From the NCBI RefSeq assembly GCF_001953865.1, contig NZ_MQUQ01000002.1, positions 114,047 to 178,046 of the forward strand: DNA of 64,000 nt. The letters run 5' to 3'. Both the position numbers and the translations under genes were made by a program. Of the stretch, positions 46,228 through 54,150 are shown piece by piece. How positions within the stretch are numbered: position 1 is the stretch's first letter; every line of letters starts with the position of its first letter. This stretch comes from Amycolatopsis coloradensis. Its GTDB lineage: Bacteria; Actinomycetota; Actinomycetes; Mycobacteriales; Pseudonocardiaceae. Under the pieces are notes generated by a model. The model ran no database searches and was not told the DNA's origin. It worked only from the letters and a program-made list of their open reading frames with translations.

Positions 46228-46281
46228 TTCGTCCTCTGGTTGCGGTAGTTGCACGCGCAAGGACCGCAACCAGAGGACGAA
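46228..46281. repeat. Perfect 19-bp inverted repeat, likely repeat-family hairpin and terminator
   Basis: The left arm 46228-46246 (starting TTCGTCCTCTGG) and right arm 46263-46281 pair perfectly over 19 bp. Inside the 16-nt loop, TTGC and GCAA can pair further. It lies between the convergent 58-codon gene and allantoicase gene, so it could terminate both. Its near-palindromic perfection is beyond what a terminator needs and resembles mobile intergenic repeats. Confidence 0.7.
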
Positions 46282-46286
46282 TTGCG

Positions 46287-47303
46287 TCAGGGGCGGGAGA
46301 CCTCGAAGCGTGAAGTGACGTCGGCGCGGCCTCGATCGGTCAGGGCGCCGAAGAGGCGTAGGCGAGCCATGCCACCGTCGGGGTAGATGTCGAGACGCAC
46401 TTCGGTCACTTCGGGCCCCGAAGCGAGGGCGAACCGGTGCCGCGTGTCCGGTTGCAGGCGGGTCTTCGGCAGCAACTCGGCCCACTCGCCGTCGCCGTCC
46501 CGGCCGCTCAGCGCGGCCCAACCCGGCGCGTTGCCCTTGAGGTTGCTGTTGTCCAGTTCGGCGAACCGGACGACGCCCGCTCCCGCCAGCCGGACGGTCA
46601 CCCAGTCGTTCCCGCCGTCCCGGCGCCGCGCCGTCTCCCAGCCTTCGGCCTGATGCGCGGCGAGCCCCGGTGAGAACAGGTTGCTTGGCGAGGAATAGAA
46701 CATGTCGCTGCATCCGGTGACCATCGCGCCGTTCTCCAGCGCCGCGAGGTCGAGCGCGCCGAGGTCCAGCAGGCCCGGATCCGGGATCGGTGTGCCGTGC
46801 ACCCGCAGCCGCGCGACGCCGCCGTCCGGGTGCATGGTCAGCCGGATGTGCGTGTAACGCTTGCTCCCGCCGATCTCGAAGAAGTTTTCCGTGTGCCCCG
46901 CCGCCGCGCCGCGTTTCACCAGCACGTCCCAGTCCATTTCGGACAGTTCGGCGGCGCTGGGGTAACCCTCGACGGCGCACGCCTCGACCGAGACGAAAGG
47001 CGGGTAGTTCCCCTTGAAGAACGCGGTGTCCACGACGACGCCCGTGAGCACGCCAGCCAGGCCGAGCCGGACGACGGCCTGGTCGTCGCCGGGCTCGCGG
47101 CGCCGCCGGGTCTCCCAGCCGTCGTAGACCTGCCCCTTGGGCCCGAAGGTCTCCGCACGGTGCGCGGGGGCCCACGGGTTGACCAGGTTCTCCTTCTCGG
47201 CGAACAACTCGTCCGTCGCCCACATCACGGTCCCGCCGAACTCGCGCGAGGCCAGGTCGGGCAGTGCTGTCCACTCAGGACGGTCGTTCACGGTCTCCTC
47301 CAT
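46287..47303 (-). CDS. alc: Allantoicase
   Basis: 338 residues made of two jelly-roll halves. The first half has VNPWAPAHRAETFGPKGQVY then DGWETRRRREPGDDQAVVRL and GVVVDTAFFKGNYPPFVSVE; the second repeats this as AEGWETARRRDGGNDWVTVR and RFAELDNSNLKGNAP. It hydrolyses allantoate to ureidoglycolate and urea. The start is one base past the allantoinase stop, so the two are coupled. Confidence 0.93.
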   Translation of the reverse strand: MEETVNDRPEWTALPDLASREFGGTVMWATDELFAEKENLVNPWAPAHRAETFGPKGQVYDGWETRRRREPGDDQAVVRLGLAGVLTGVVVDTAFFKGNYPPFVSVEACAVEGYPSAAELSEMDWDVLVKRGAAAGHTENFFEIGGSKRYTHIRLTMHPDGGVARLRVHGTPIPDPGLLDLGALDLAALENGAMVTGCSDMFYSSPSNLFSPGLAAHQAEGWETARRRDGGNDWVTVRLAGAGVVRFAELDNSNLKGNAPGWAALSGRDGDGEWAELLPKTRLQPDTRHRFALASGPEVTEVRLDIYPDGGMARLRLFGALTDRGRADVTSRFEVSRP

Positions 47304-47304
47304 C

Positions 47305-48633
47305 TCAGCAGTCTCCTCGGCTCAGCAGGACGCCTGCCGGGTCTTCACCGGTGATCTCCTCGCCCTGCAACCACGTGCTCCGGACGACGCCGGCGAGCGG
47401 ACGTCCGTGGTAGGCGCTGACCGGGTTGCGGTGTTTCAACTTCGCGACGTCGACGACGAAAGCTTCGTCGGGCGCGAACACACTGAAGTCGGCGTCGTAG
47501 CCCGGTGCGAGGTGGCCTTTGCGGCGCATTCCCGCCTGCGCGGCCGGATGTCCGGCCATCCAGCGGACGACGTCGGTGAGCCCGAAGCCGCGCTGCCGTG
47601 CCTGCGTCCAGACGGCGGGCAGGCCCAGTTGCAGTCCGGCGATCCCGCCCCACGCGAGCCCGAAATCGCCACTGTCGAAGCGTTTCAGCTCCGGAGTGCA
47701 CGGCGAATGGTCGGTGACGACGCAGTCGATGACGCCGTCCGCGAGGCCCTGCCACAGCAGTTCCCGGTTCCCGGCCTCGCGGATCGGCGGGCAGCACTTG
47801 AACTGCGTGGCGCCGTCGCCGATCTCCTCCGCGGTGAAACTCAGGTAGTGCGGGCAGGTCTCGGCGGTCAGCCGGACACCGTCGCGCCGCGCGCTCCCGA
47901 CCATCGGCAGCGCGTCCGAAGAGGACAGATGCAGGATGTGCGCGCGGACACCGGTCTTCCTCGCGAGCTCGATGACCTGGGCGATCGCCACGTTCTCCGC
48001 GCCACGCGGGCGAGAACGCAGGAAGTCGTCGTACTTCTCGCCGTGCGGGTCCGGCGCGTGATCGATCGCGTCGGAGTCCTCCGCGTGCACGATGATCATG
48101 CCGTCGAAGGTCCGCAGCTCGGTCATCGCTTCTTCGAGCCCGCGCGCGTCCAGCGGAGGGAATTCGTCGACGCCGGAATGCAGCAGGAACGACTTGAAGC
48201 CGAACACCCCGGCCTCGTGCAGCCCGCGCAACTCCGCCAGATTGCCGGGGATCGCGCCACCCCAGAAACCGACGTCGACGTGCACGCGACCTTCGGCGGT
48301 CTTGCGCTTCACCTCCAGCGCCGCGACGTCGACCGTCGGCGGCAGGCTGTTCAGCGGCATGTCCACGATCGTCGTGACCCCGCCCGCCGCGGCCGCGCGG
48401 GTCGCCGAAGCGAACCCCTCCCATTCGGTGCGGCCGGGATCGTTGACGTGCACATGGGTGTCCACGAGGCCCGGCAACAGGACGACGTCCGTGCCGAGTT
48501 CGAGCACCCGATCGCCGTCCAGCGCGGCTCCGGCGGGTTCCACCGCGACGATGCGGCCGCCTTCGACACCGACCGTCGCGGGTACCTCTCCGGCGGCGGT
48601 GATTGCCCTGGCAGCCTTGATCACCAAGTCCAT
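47305..48633 (-). CDS. allB: Allantoinase
   Basis: 442 residues of the cyclic amidohydrolase family. Metal ligands: [18 protein letters not shown] (H-x-H), the carbamylated Lys in [17 protein letters not shown], His in [13 protein letters not shown] and [14 protein letters not shown], and Asp in [13 protein letters not shown]. It opens allantoin to allantoate. GGAGG lies 5 nt before the ATG at 48633, excluding the longer frame. It is cotranscribed with allantoicase, and a palindrome lies in its promoter. Confidence 0.94.
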   Translation of the reverse strand: MDLVIKAARAITAAGEVPATVGVEGGRIVAVEPAGAALDGDRVLELGTDVVLLPGLVDTHVHVNDPGRTEWEGFASATRAAAAGGVTTIVDMPLNSLPPTVDVAALEVKRKTAEGRVHVDVGFWGGAIPGNLAELRGLHEAGVFGFKSFLLHSGVDEFPPLDARGLEEAMTELRTFDGMIIVHAEDSDAIDHAPDPHGEKYDDFLRSRPRGAENVAIAQVIELARKTGVRAHILHLSSSDALPMVGSARRDGVRLTAETCPHYLSFTAEEIGDGATQFKCCPPIREAGNRELLWQGLADGVIDCVVTDHSPCTPELKRFDSGDFGLAWGGIAGLQLGLPAVWTQARQRGFGLTDVVRWMAGHPAAQAGMRRKGHLAPGYDADFSVFAPDEAFVVDVAKLKHRNPVSAYHGRPLAGVVRSTWLQGEEITGEDPAGVLLSRGDC

Positions 48634-48646
48634 AAAAGCCTCCAAT

Positions 48647-48661
48647 TTCCACTGAGTGGAA
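48647..48661. promoter_or_regulatory. 15-bp palindrome in the allB/regulator divergent promoter
   Basis: TTCCACT-G-AGTGGAA is a perfect inverted repeat starting 14 bp before the allB ATG. Its form (7-bp arms, 1-bp centre, TTCC...GGAA) suits IclR-family operators such as those of AllR regulators. An alternative GTG start of the HTH gene at 48656 would lie inside it. Confidence 0.5.
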
Positions 48662-48736
48662 TCGAGGTTTCGCACTCCGACATTAACTCCGGCCACCCTG
48701 CTCGTCAACGAACTCCAGCGGCGCTACCTTCGCTGG

Positions 48737-49213
48737 GTGCAGTTAGAAGCCGAGTTCACCAGCGAACCGTTCCACGGCGAGGGCCCGCCGCCCGAGCACG
48801 CCGTCAAAGCCCGCGACACGGCGGAGAACGCGGGCTTGTCGACCGACTTCGGCCCGCTGGGCACCCTCGTCCGCGGCGACGCCGACGCCCTGCTCGACGC
48901 GCTCCCCGCCATCGCCAGGGCGGCACTCGACGGCGGCGCGACCCGCGTGACCCTCCAACTCCGGCAGGTCGGCGACAACGCGGGCGACCCCGCTGTCGAA
49001 CTGCACAGCGCACTCGCCCGTCTCATCGGCGACGTCGAACGCGAACTCGGCGGCAAGCTCGACTCCCTCGATCGCGCCGCCAAGCAGCGCGCGGTGCGGC
49101 TGCTGAAGGAACGCGGCGCGTTCGGCCTCCGCAAATCGGTCTCGACCGTCGCCGAGGCGCTGGGGGTCACGAGGTTCACGGTCTACAACTACCTCAACCG
49201 CGACCAAGACTGA
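48737..49213 (+). CDS. DauR/YheO-like helix-turn-helix regulator
   Basis: About 158 residues. The end matches the HTH of the YheO/DauR type (RLLKERGAFGLRKSVSTVAE then ALGVTRFTVYNYLN). The N-terminal PAS-like domain of that family is not evident; instead there is a helical region with LEAEFTSEPFHGEGPPPEHA and LGTLVRGDADALLDALPAIA. The GTG at 48737 is chosen: TACCTT, a fair -10 box, ends about 6 nt before it, so the message may be leaderless. A GTG at 48656 is possible but lies in the palindrome. Divergent from allB and upstream of the uricase genes, it is a likely local regulator of the pathway. Confidence 0.65.
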   Translation: MQLEAEFTSEPFHGEGPPPEHAVKARDTAENAGLSTDFGPLGTLVRGDADALLDALPAIARAALDGGATRVTLQLRQVGDNAGDPAVELHSALARLIGDVERELGGKLDSLDRAAKQRAVRLLKERGAFGLRKSVSTVAEALGVTRFTVYNYLNRDQD

Positions 49214-49222
49214 AGGGTCAAT

Positions 49223-49237
49223 TCAACAAAATGTTGA
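49223..49237. promoter_or_regulatory. 15-bp palindrome before the urate operon
   Basis: TCAACA-AAA-TGTTGA is a perfect inverted repeat 35 bp before the uraD start codon. It differs from the allB palindrome and shares only a CAAC/GTTG core with the one before the permease gene. It is probably a regulator site in the uraD-uraH-uricase promoter. Confidence 0.45.
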
Positions 49238-49271
49238 CGGAGGCGGAACCGTCGCCGTACCGTCAGTTCCC

Positions 49272-49763
49272 GTGCCGCTCACCCTCCGAGAGTTCGACCA
49301 GGCACCCGCTCAGGACGTCCGGCCGGTGCTGACAGCCTGTCTCGACGTCCCACGCTGGGTGGAAACCCTGCTGGCCAAACGCCCCTTCGGCGATCTGGCC
49401 ACCTTGCTCGCCGCGGCCGAGGCGTTGATCCCGCTGCGTCCCGACGAGGTCGAGCAGGCGATGGCCGCCCATCCCCGGATCGGGGAGAAAGCGGGCGGCG
49501 AGAGCACCGAAGCCGGCTGGTCGCGCTCGGAACAGTCCGGTGTGGACAGTGACGCGGCGCGCGAGTTCGCGACGGCCAACGCCGAGTACGAAGCGACGTT
49601 CGGGCACGTCTTCCTGGTCTGCGCGAGCGGCCGGAGCGGTGCCGAACTACTGGAGAACCTCCGGTCGCGGCTGTCGAACGACGCCGAGACGGAACTCGAA
49701 GTGGCCGGTCAAGAGCTGGCCAAGATCGCCGCGCTGCGGCTGGAGAAAGCGGTGACGTCATGA
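49272..49763 (+). CDS. uraD: 2-oxo-4-hydroxy-4-carboxy-5-ureidoimidazoline decarboxylase
   Basis: 163 residues; third step from urate, giving S-allantoin. The signature His-Pro and neighbouring residues are in AMAAHPRIGEKAGG; ANAEYEATFGHVFLVCASGR is the second conserved block. The length is normal for a stand-alone decarboxylase. The start is a GTG without a clear ribosome site. Its TGA overlaps the HIU hydrolase ATG (ATGA). Confidence 0.92.
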   Translation: MPLTLREFDQAPAQDVRPVLTACLDVPRWVETLLAKRPFGDLATLLAAAEALIPLRPDEVEQAMAAHPRIGEKAGGESTEAGWSRSEQSGVDSDAAREFATANAEYEATFGHVFLVCASGRSGAELLENLRSRLSNDAETELEVAGQELAKIAALRLEKAVTS

Positions 49764-50077
49764 GTCTCGTGACCACGCACATCCTCGACACCGCCGCGGG
49801 ACGCCCCGCCGCCGATGTCGCGGTCCGGCTCGAAACCGGTGCGGGCGCACCCATCGCCGAAGGGCGGACCGACCCCGACGGCCGGATCCGCGACCTCGGC
49901 CCGGACACCCTGGAACCCGGGGTCTACCGGCTGGTCTTCGACACCGGCGCCCACCTCGGCCCGGACTCCTTCTTCCCCGAAGTCACCCTGACCTTCCGCA
50001 TCGCCGACGCGACCGAGCACCACCACGTGCCGTTGCTGCTGAGCCCGTTCGCGTACTCCACCTACCGAGGGAGCTGA
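49760..50077 (+). CDS. uraH: 5-hydroxyisourate hydrolase
   Basis: 105 residues of the transthyretin-related family. Active-site motifs: TTHILDTAAGRPA at the start, GRTDPDGRI in the middle, and the family ending YSTYRGS. It hydrolyses HIU, the unstable uricase product, to OHCU. It is translated in a coupled way after uraD and lies 6 bp before uricase. Confidence 0.95.
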   Translation: MSLVTTHILDTAAGRPAADVAVRLETGAGAPIAEGRTDPDGRIRDLGPDTLEPGVYRLVFDTGAHLGPDSFFPEVTLTFRIADATEHHHVPLLLSPFAYSTYRGS

Positions 50078-50083
50078 TCGCCC

Positions 50084-50962
50084 GTGGCCATCACCCTGGG
50101 CCCCAACCAGTACGGCAAGGCCGAAGTCCGGCTGGTCACCGTGCGGCGCGAAGGCGCCGTCCATCACCTCAAGGACCTCACCGTTTCGACGTCGCTGCGC
50201 GGCGACCTCGCGGCCACGCACCTCACCGGCGACAACGCCGACGTCGTCGCGACCGATACCCAGAAGAACACCGTGTACGCCTTCGCCAAGGAGTCCCCGG
50301 TCGGCGAGATCGAGGACTTCGCCCTGCGGCTCGGGCGGCACTTCGTTGATGCGTTCGAGCACATCTCCGGCGCCCGGGTGCTGATCGACGAACACGGCTG
50401 GAACCGCATCTCCGGCCACGAGCACGCGTTCTCCCTGGCAGGTAGCGAAAAACGCACGACGGCGGTGACCATTCAGGACGGACAGGCCTGGGTGGTGTCC
50501 GGTCTGGACGATCTCGTCGTGCTCAAGTCCACCGGTTCCGAGTTTCACGGTTTCCCGCGCGACGAGTACACGACGCTGGCCGAGACGAACGACCGGATCC
50601 TCGCGACCGCGGTGACCGCCCGCTGGCGCTACCAGGGCGACGGGATCGACTGGGCCGCGAGCCACGCCGAGGTCCGGCGAATCCTGCTGGAGACCTTCGC
50701 GGACAAGCACAGCCTCTCCCTGCAGCAAACGCTGTACGCGATGGGAGAGGCTGTGCTCGAGGAACGCGAAGAGGTCGCCGAAGTCCGGCTCTCACTGCCG
50801 AACAAGCACCACTTCCTGGTGGACCTGTCGCCGTTCGGGCTGAAGAACGACAACGAGGTCTTCCACGCCGCCGATCGTCCGTACGGCCTGATCGAGGGTG
50901 TGGTCCTCCGCGACGACGCCGAGGACCCCGGCCTGGCTTGGCACACCCTCGCCAGCTTCTGA
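50084..50962 (+). CDS. pucL: Factor-independent urate oxidase
   Basis: 292 residues; cofactor-free uricase of two tandem T-fold domains. Seen are NQYGKAEVRLVTVRR at the start, VVATDTQKNTVYAFAKES with the catalytic Thr/Lys region, and DEYTTLAETNDRILATAV; the end is truncated without the peroxisomal signal, as in bacteria. It converts urate and O2 to HIU and hydrogen peroxide. GTG start just after uraH. Confidence 0.95.
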   Translation: MAITLGPNQYGKAEVRLVTVRREGAVHHLKDLTVSTSLRGDLAATHLTGDNADVVATDTQKNTVYAFAKESPVGEIEDFALRLGRHFVDAFEHISGARVLIDEHGWNRISGHEHAFSLAGSEKRTTAVTIQDGQAWVVSGLDDLVVLKSTGSEFHGFPRDEYTTLAETNDRILATAVTARWRYQGDGIDWAASHAEVRRILLETFADKHSLSLQQTLYAMGEAVLEEREEVAEVRLSLPNKHHFLVDLSPFGLKNDNEVFHAADRPYGLIEGVVLRDDAEDPGLAWHTLASF

Positions 50963-50971
50963 GAACACGGC

Positions 50972-52486
50972 CTAGGGAACGGGCAGCGGCATCCCGGGAA
51001 CGCTCTGGTCGGCGGGGACGACCCCGTCGACCAGGTAGGCGTTCACGATCTTGTCCAAAGCCGGGTTCCCGTCGGCGTAAAGGCCGTGGTCACCCTCACC
51101 GGTCACGGTCAGCATGCGCGAGTTCGCGAACCCCGCGTGTGCCCGCCTCGCGCCTTCGATCGCGGTCGCCGGATCGTGTTCGGAATGGACGATCAGCACC
51201 GGCGGGACACCCTTGCCGTCCAGCTTCGGCAACGGCCGGGGTTCCCTGTCCCAGAACAGGCAGACCGAGGCGTTGAGCGTGCCACCGCCCGCCAGGAGCA
51301 GACCGCGGTCGAGGTTCCGCCGCGAATCGCGGATCAGCGATTCGCGGGTGCCGGTGAAGCGTCCTTCTCCGCAGACGGTGTTCCAGAACGTGGCGTCCTG
51401 CGCGTCGGAGAAGTCACCCGCCGCCTCGACGGCGGCCTGGGCCCCGGCCTGAGCCCGCGGGTTCTCCATCGCGTCCCGAACCTTGACCAGCAGGTCGGCC
51501 AGCGCGGGGAAAACCGCCTTCTTGTAGAGCATGTAGATGATGGCGGTGTCGAGTTCCATCGGCCCGTTGCCGTTGATCGGCTCGCGCGACAACGCGTACC
51601 GGACCCGCTCGTAGGTCTGCCGGACCTCTTCGCCGCTGGTGCCGAAGTGGTACTTGGCGTCGTACCGCGCCATCCACGGCAGGAAGTCCTGCCGCCAGCG
51701 GCGTTCGAAGCCGACCGGCTGCCGGTCGAACGTCTTCTGCCAGTCCGTGGTGAACTCCGTCGAGGAGTCCAGCACGAACCGCCCCGTCCGCTGGGGGAAC
51801 TGCTGCGCGTAGTGCGCGCCCAGCCAGGTGCCGCCGGAGTAGCCGACCCAGTTGATCTTTGCCCGGCCGAGCAGCCCCCGGAGCAGGTCGAAGTCCCTGA
51901 TCGTCTGATAGGTGGTGATCAGCGGCCCGAGTTCGCCATTGGCGTTCTGGCAGGACTTGGCCACGTGTTCCGCGTTGGCCAGGATCTGGTTCAGGTTGCG
52001 CGGATCGCGATCACGCGGGTCCAGCCCGCGGATGAGGTCGGCGGTCCCGCGGCAGGTGACGTTGGTGCTCTTGCCGGTCCCGCGCACGTCGATGCCGATG
52101 ATGTCCTGGTGTTCGCGCAGCTTGTCCTGCCCGCGGAACATCGTCGGCTGCCAGCGTCCGGCCCCGCCCGGACCACCCGGGTTGGTGAGCAGTGACGCCG
52201 TCGACGGGCCGGTGGCCTTCAGCCTGCTCACCGCGATGGTCAGGTCCTGCCGCTCCCACGGACGATCCCAGTCCCGGGGCGTGCGGTAGGTCGCGCATTC
52301 GAGGCCGCTGATGTCGGTGCCCGGCGGCAACGAGACCAGATCCTCCTTCGCGCAGGGACGCCAGTCCAATTTCTGACCGGCGTAGTGAGCCGGAACGCCC
52401 GGGCCGCTCGCCGAAGCCGGCACGGCTCCGGCGAGCAGACCGCCCACGACCACCGGGATCACCCCGGCGATCAGTAACCGCTTCAT
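50972..52486 (-). CDS. Secreted alpha/beta hydrolase, tripeptidyl-aminopeptidase-like
   Basis: 504 residues. Signal peptide MKRLLIAGVIPVVVGGLLAG ending PASASG. The S33-type fold has LLTNPGGPGGAG for the oxyanion hole, the nucleophile in WVGYSGGTWLG, DSST then a long helical insert, and a C-terminal TAP-like part with VLIVHSEHDPATAIEGARRA (Asp) and TGEGDHGLYADGNP (His). Such enzymes release tripeptides or hydrolyse ester prodrugs outside the cell. GAAGGGGGC lies 5 nt before the ATG. It is convergent with uricase and not part of the purine pathway. Confidence 0.85.
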   Translation of the reverse strand: MKRLLIAGVIPVVVGGLLAGAVPASASGPGVPAHYAGQKLDWRPCAKEDLVSLPPGTDISGLECATYRTPRDWDRPWERQDLTIAVSRLKATGPSTASLLTNPGGPGGAGRWQPTMFRGQDKLREHQDIIGIDVRGTGKSTNVTCRGTADLIRGLDPRDRDPRNLNQILANAEHVAKSCQNANGELGPLITTYQTIRDFDLLRGLLGRAKINWVGYSGGTWLGAHYAQQFPQRTGRFVLDSSTEFTTDWQKTFDRQPVGFERRWRQDFLPWMARYDAKYHFGTSGEEVRQTYERVRYALSREPINGNGPMELDTAIIYMLYKKAVFPALADLLVKVRDAMENPRAQAGAQAAVEAAGDFSDAQDATFWNTVCGEGRFTGTRESLIRDSRRNLDRGLLLAGGGTLNASVCLFWDREPRPLPKLDGKGVPPVLIVHSEHDPATAIEGARRAHAGFANSRMLTVTGEGDHGLYADGNPALDKIVNAYLVDGVVPADQSVPGMPLPVP

Positions 52487-52640
52487 CTGTTGCCCCCTTC
52501 TTTCCTTGGATTTCCCACGGCTCCCGACGCTAGGGCGGGGCAACCCGCGCGAACATCGACCGCAGGTAGCGCCAGGGGGTCGACCAAGGTTCAAGGGCGG
52601 CTGAACGCGTGCGCCGGGCGGCCACGCCACGTTGCCTTGA

Positions 52641-52652
52641 TAGAACGCTCTA
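52641..52652. promoter_or_regulatory. Candidate TetR operator
   Basis: TAGAACGCTCTA (10 of 12 bases palindromic) lies about 11 bp before the TetR GTG start, in the divergent region with the secreted hydrolase. The form TAGA-n4-TCTA matches known operators of LmrA/YxaF-type TetR proteins. Confidence 0.5.
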
Positions 52653-52662
52653 CCATGGAGGC

Positions 52663-53232
52663 GTGACAGGGACAAGGGACCGCATCGTGACCGCCGGCGC
52701 CGAGCTGCTCCGGCGGAACGGATACACCGGCACCGGGGTGAAGCAGATCGTCCAGGCCGCGAACGCGCCCTTCGGCTCGCTGTACCACTTCTTCCCCGGC
52801 GGCAAGGAGCAGCTCGGCGAGGAGGTCATCCGCACCTCCGGGATGCTGTACCTCGCACTGTTCGAGATCTTCTTCGCCGACGAGCCGGATCTGATCCACG
52901 GGATCGAGGCGTGCTTCGCCAGCGCGGCGGAGACCTTGCGTGAGACCGACTATGCCGACGCCTGCCCCATCGCGACGGTCGCGCTCGAGGTCGCGAGCAC
53001 GAACGAGAAGCTGCGGATCGCGACGGCGGACGTCTTCACCGCGTGGATCGAGGCCGGCACCGAGAAATTCGGCAAATACGGCCTTTCGGCGGAGTCCGCG
53101 CGGCTGCTCACCATCGCGCTGGTGAACAGTCTGGAAGGAGCGTTCGTGTTGAGCCGTTCGCTGCGTAACACCGAATCGCTCCAGGTCGCCGGGATCTCGT
53201 CGGTCGCCTTGGCCCGCACCCTGCTCCCCTGA
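52663..53232 (+). CDS. TetR-family transcriptional regulator
   Basis: 189 residues. N-terminal HTH: RDRIVTAGAELLRRNGYTGT then VKQIVQAANAPFGSLYHFFP. The C-terminal ligand domain has DYADACPIATVALEVASTNE and TAWIEAGTEKFGKYGLSAES, as in the LmrA/YxaF (TetR_C_33-like) group that respond to antibiotics or flavonoids. The GTG at 52663 follows GGAGGC closely; an ATG four residues before the frame ends is out of frame. It probably represses itself and perhaps the divergent hydrolase. Confidence 0.88.
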   Translation: MTGTRDRIVTAGAELLRRNGYTGTGVKQIVQAANAPFGSLYHFFPGGKEQLGEEVIRTSGMLYLALFEIFFADEPDLIHGIEACFASAAETLRETDYADACPIATVALEVASTNEKLRIATADVFTAWIEAGTEKFGKYGLSAESARLLTIALVNSLEGAFVLSRSLRNTESLQVAGISSVALARTLLP

Positions 53233-53340
53233 TCGTGAAGCACCGACGGCCGGATGCTGAACACCGAGGTTTTCCCGCAACACACAACGACTTCCGGCCG
53301 ACCTAGCGGTGACATGAGCCGAATTTCGTTTGGGGAGCAC

Positions 53341-54030
53341 ATGATCATCAGGAAGCTCGTAGCAGGTACCATCGCCGCCGCCGCGCTGCTGACCGCGGGT
53401 GCGGTGCCCGCGTCCGCCGTCGAGGCCCAGCCGTCCACCCTCACCACGACCACCGGCAGCACCAAGATCGACGCCGGGAAGACCGTCACGATCTCCGGGA
53501 AGCTCACCAAGGCCGACGCCACCCCGATCGCGGGCGCCGCGGTGAGTATCTCGTTCTGCTTCAACGGCTTCTGCGGCGAGGCACAGGCCACGCCGGTCAC
53601 CGACGCCGCCGGCGTCTACAGCGCGAAGCTGACCCCCATCCGCACCGGCAACTACCACGCCGACTTCTTCTCCACCGACCCGGCGATCGGGAACTCGGGC
53701 GCCGACACCCCGAAGATCGTCGTGCTCCACCCGGCGAAGATCACGTCGTTCGCGGCGGGCCGCGGCGCGGACAAGGCCGTGACCGCGTCCGGCACGATCG
53801 ACTTCCCCGGCCGGTACACCGCGAACCCGATCCCGGTCGAACTCCAGTACTTCTCGTTCAGCACCTACCGCTGGACCTCGGTGTCGACGGTCGACGCCAC
53901 CTGGAACGGCACCACCTGGGCCTTCGCGACGTCGGCCGACCACAGGAAGCCCGGCGCCTGGCGGGCCTTCTACGCGGGTGCGCCCGAGATGTTCCACCCG
54001 GCGGGCAGCGACCTCGTCTTCGTGCTCTGA
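53341..54030 (+). CDS. Secreted Ig-like/Big-domain protein
   Basis: 229 residues. Signal peptide MIIRKLVAGTIAAAALLTAG ending VPASAV. The mature part is two all-beta modules: TKIDAGKTVTISGKLTKADA then AGAAVSISFCFNGFCGEAQA with two cysteines that can bridge, and a second half VTASGTIDFPGRYTANPIPV through FYAGAPEMFHPAGSDLVFVL. Short proteins of this type are frequent in Amycolatopsis-like secretomes; no binding partner is known. GGGGAGC lies 3 nt before the ATG. It ends 7 bp before a perfect inverted repeat. Confidence 0.75.
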   Translation: MIIRKLVAGTIAAAALLTAGAVPASAVEAQPSTLTTTTGSTKIDAGKTVTISGKLTKADATPIAGAAVSISFCFNGFCGEAQATPVTDAAGVYSAKLTPIRTGNYHADFFSTDPAIGNSGADTPKIVVLHPAKITSFAAGRGADKAVTASGTIDFPGRYTANPIPVELQYFSFSTYRWTSVSTVDATWNGTTWAFATSADHRKPGAWRAFYAGAPEMFHPAGSDLVFVL

Positions 54031-54037
54031 CCCCTGT

Positions 54038-54090
54038 TCCGTGAAGGCCTCCTTGCGGGGTCATGAGTCCCTCAAGGAGGCCTTCACGGA
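54038..54090. repeat. Perfect 18-bp inverted repeat, likely repeat-family hairpin
   Basis: The left arm 54038-54055 (TCCGTGAAGGCCTCCTTG) and right arm 54073-54090 (CAAGGAGGCCTTCACGGA) pair perfectly across a 17-nt loop, in which GGG and CCC can pair further. It lies just past the secreted-protein gene and before the convergent allophanate-hydrolase-like gene. The arms themselves contain the palindrome AAGGCCTT-like core AGGCCT. I recall very similar sequences being common between genes in Amycolatopsis. Confidence 0.75.
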
Positions 54091-54150
54091 CAATTGACGC
54101 GCGTGACACGTGCTTGGAAGCGGAACTCGTGTGTCTCGGGCGACGCGGCG

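Noticed and set aside
50972-54030. Secreted hydrolase, TetR and Ig-like genes as members of the purine pathway
   Set aside because: Their products have no step in purine breakdown and they are on separate transcripts with their own regulator site; they look like an insertion into the locus.
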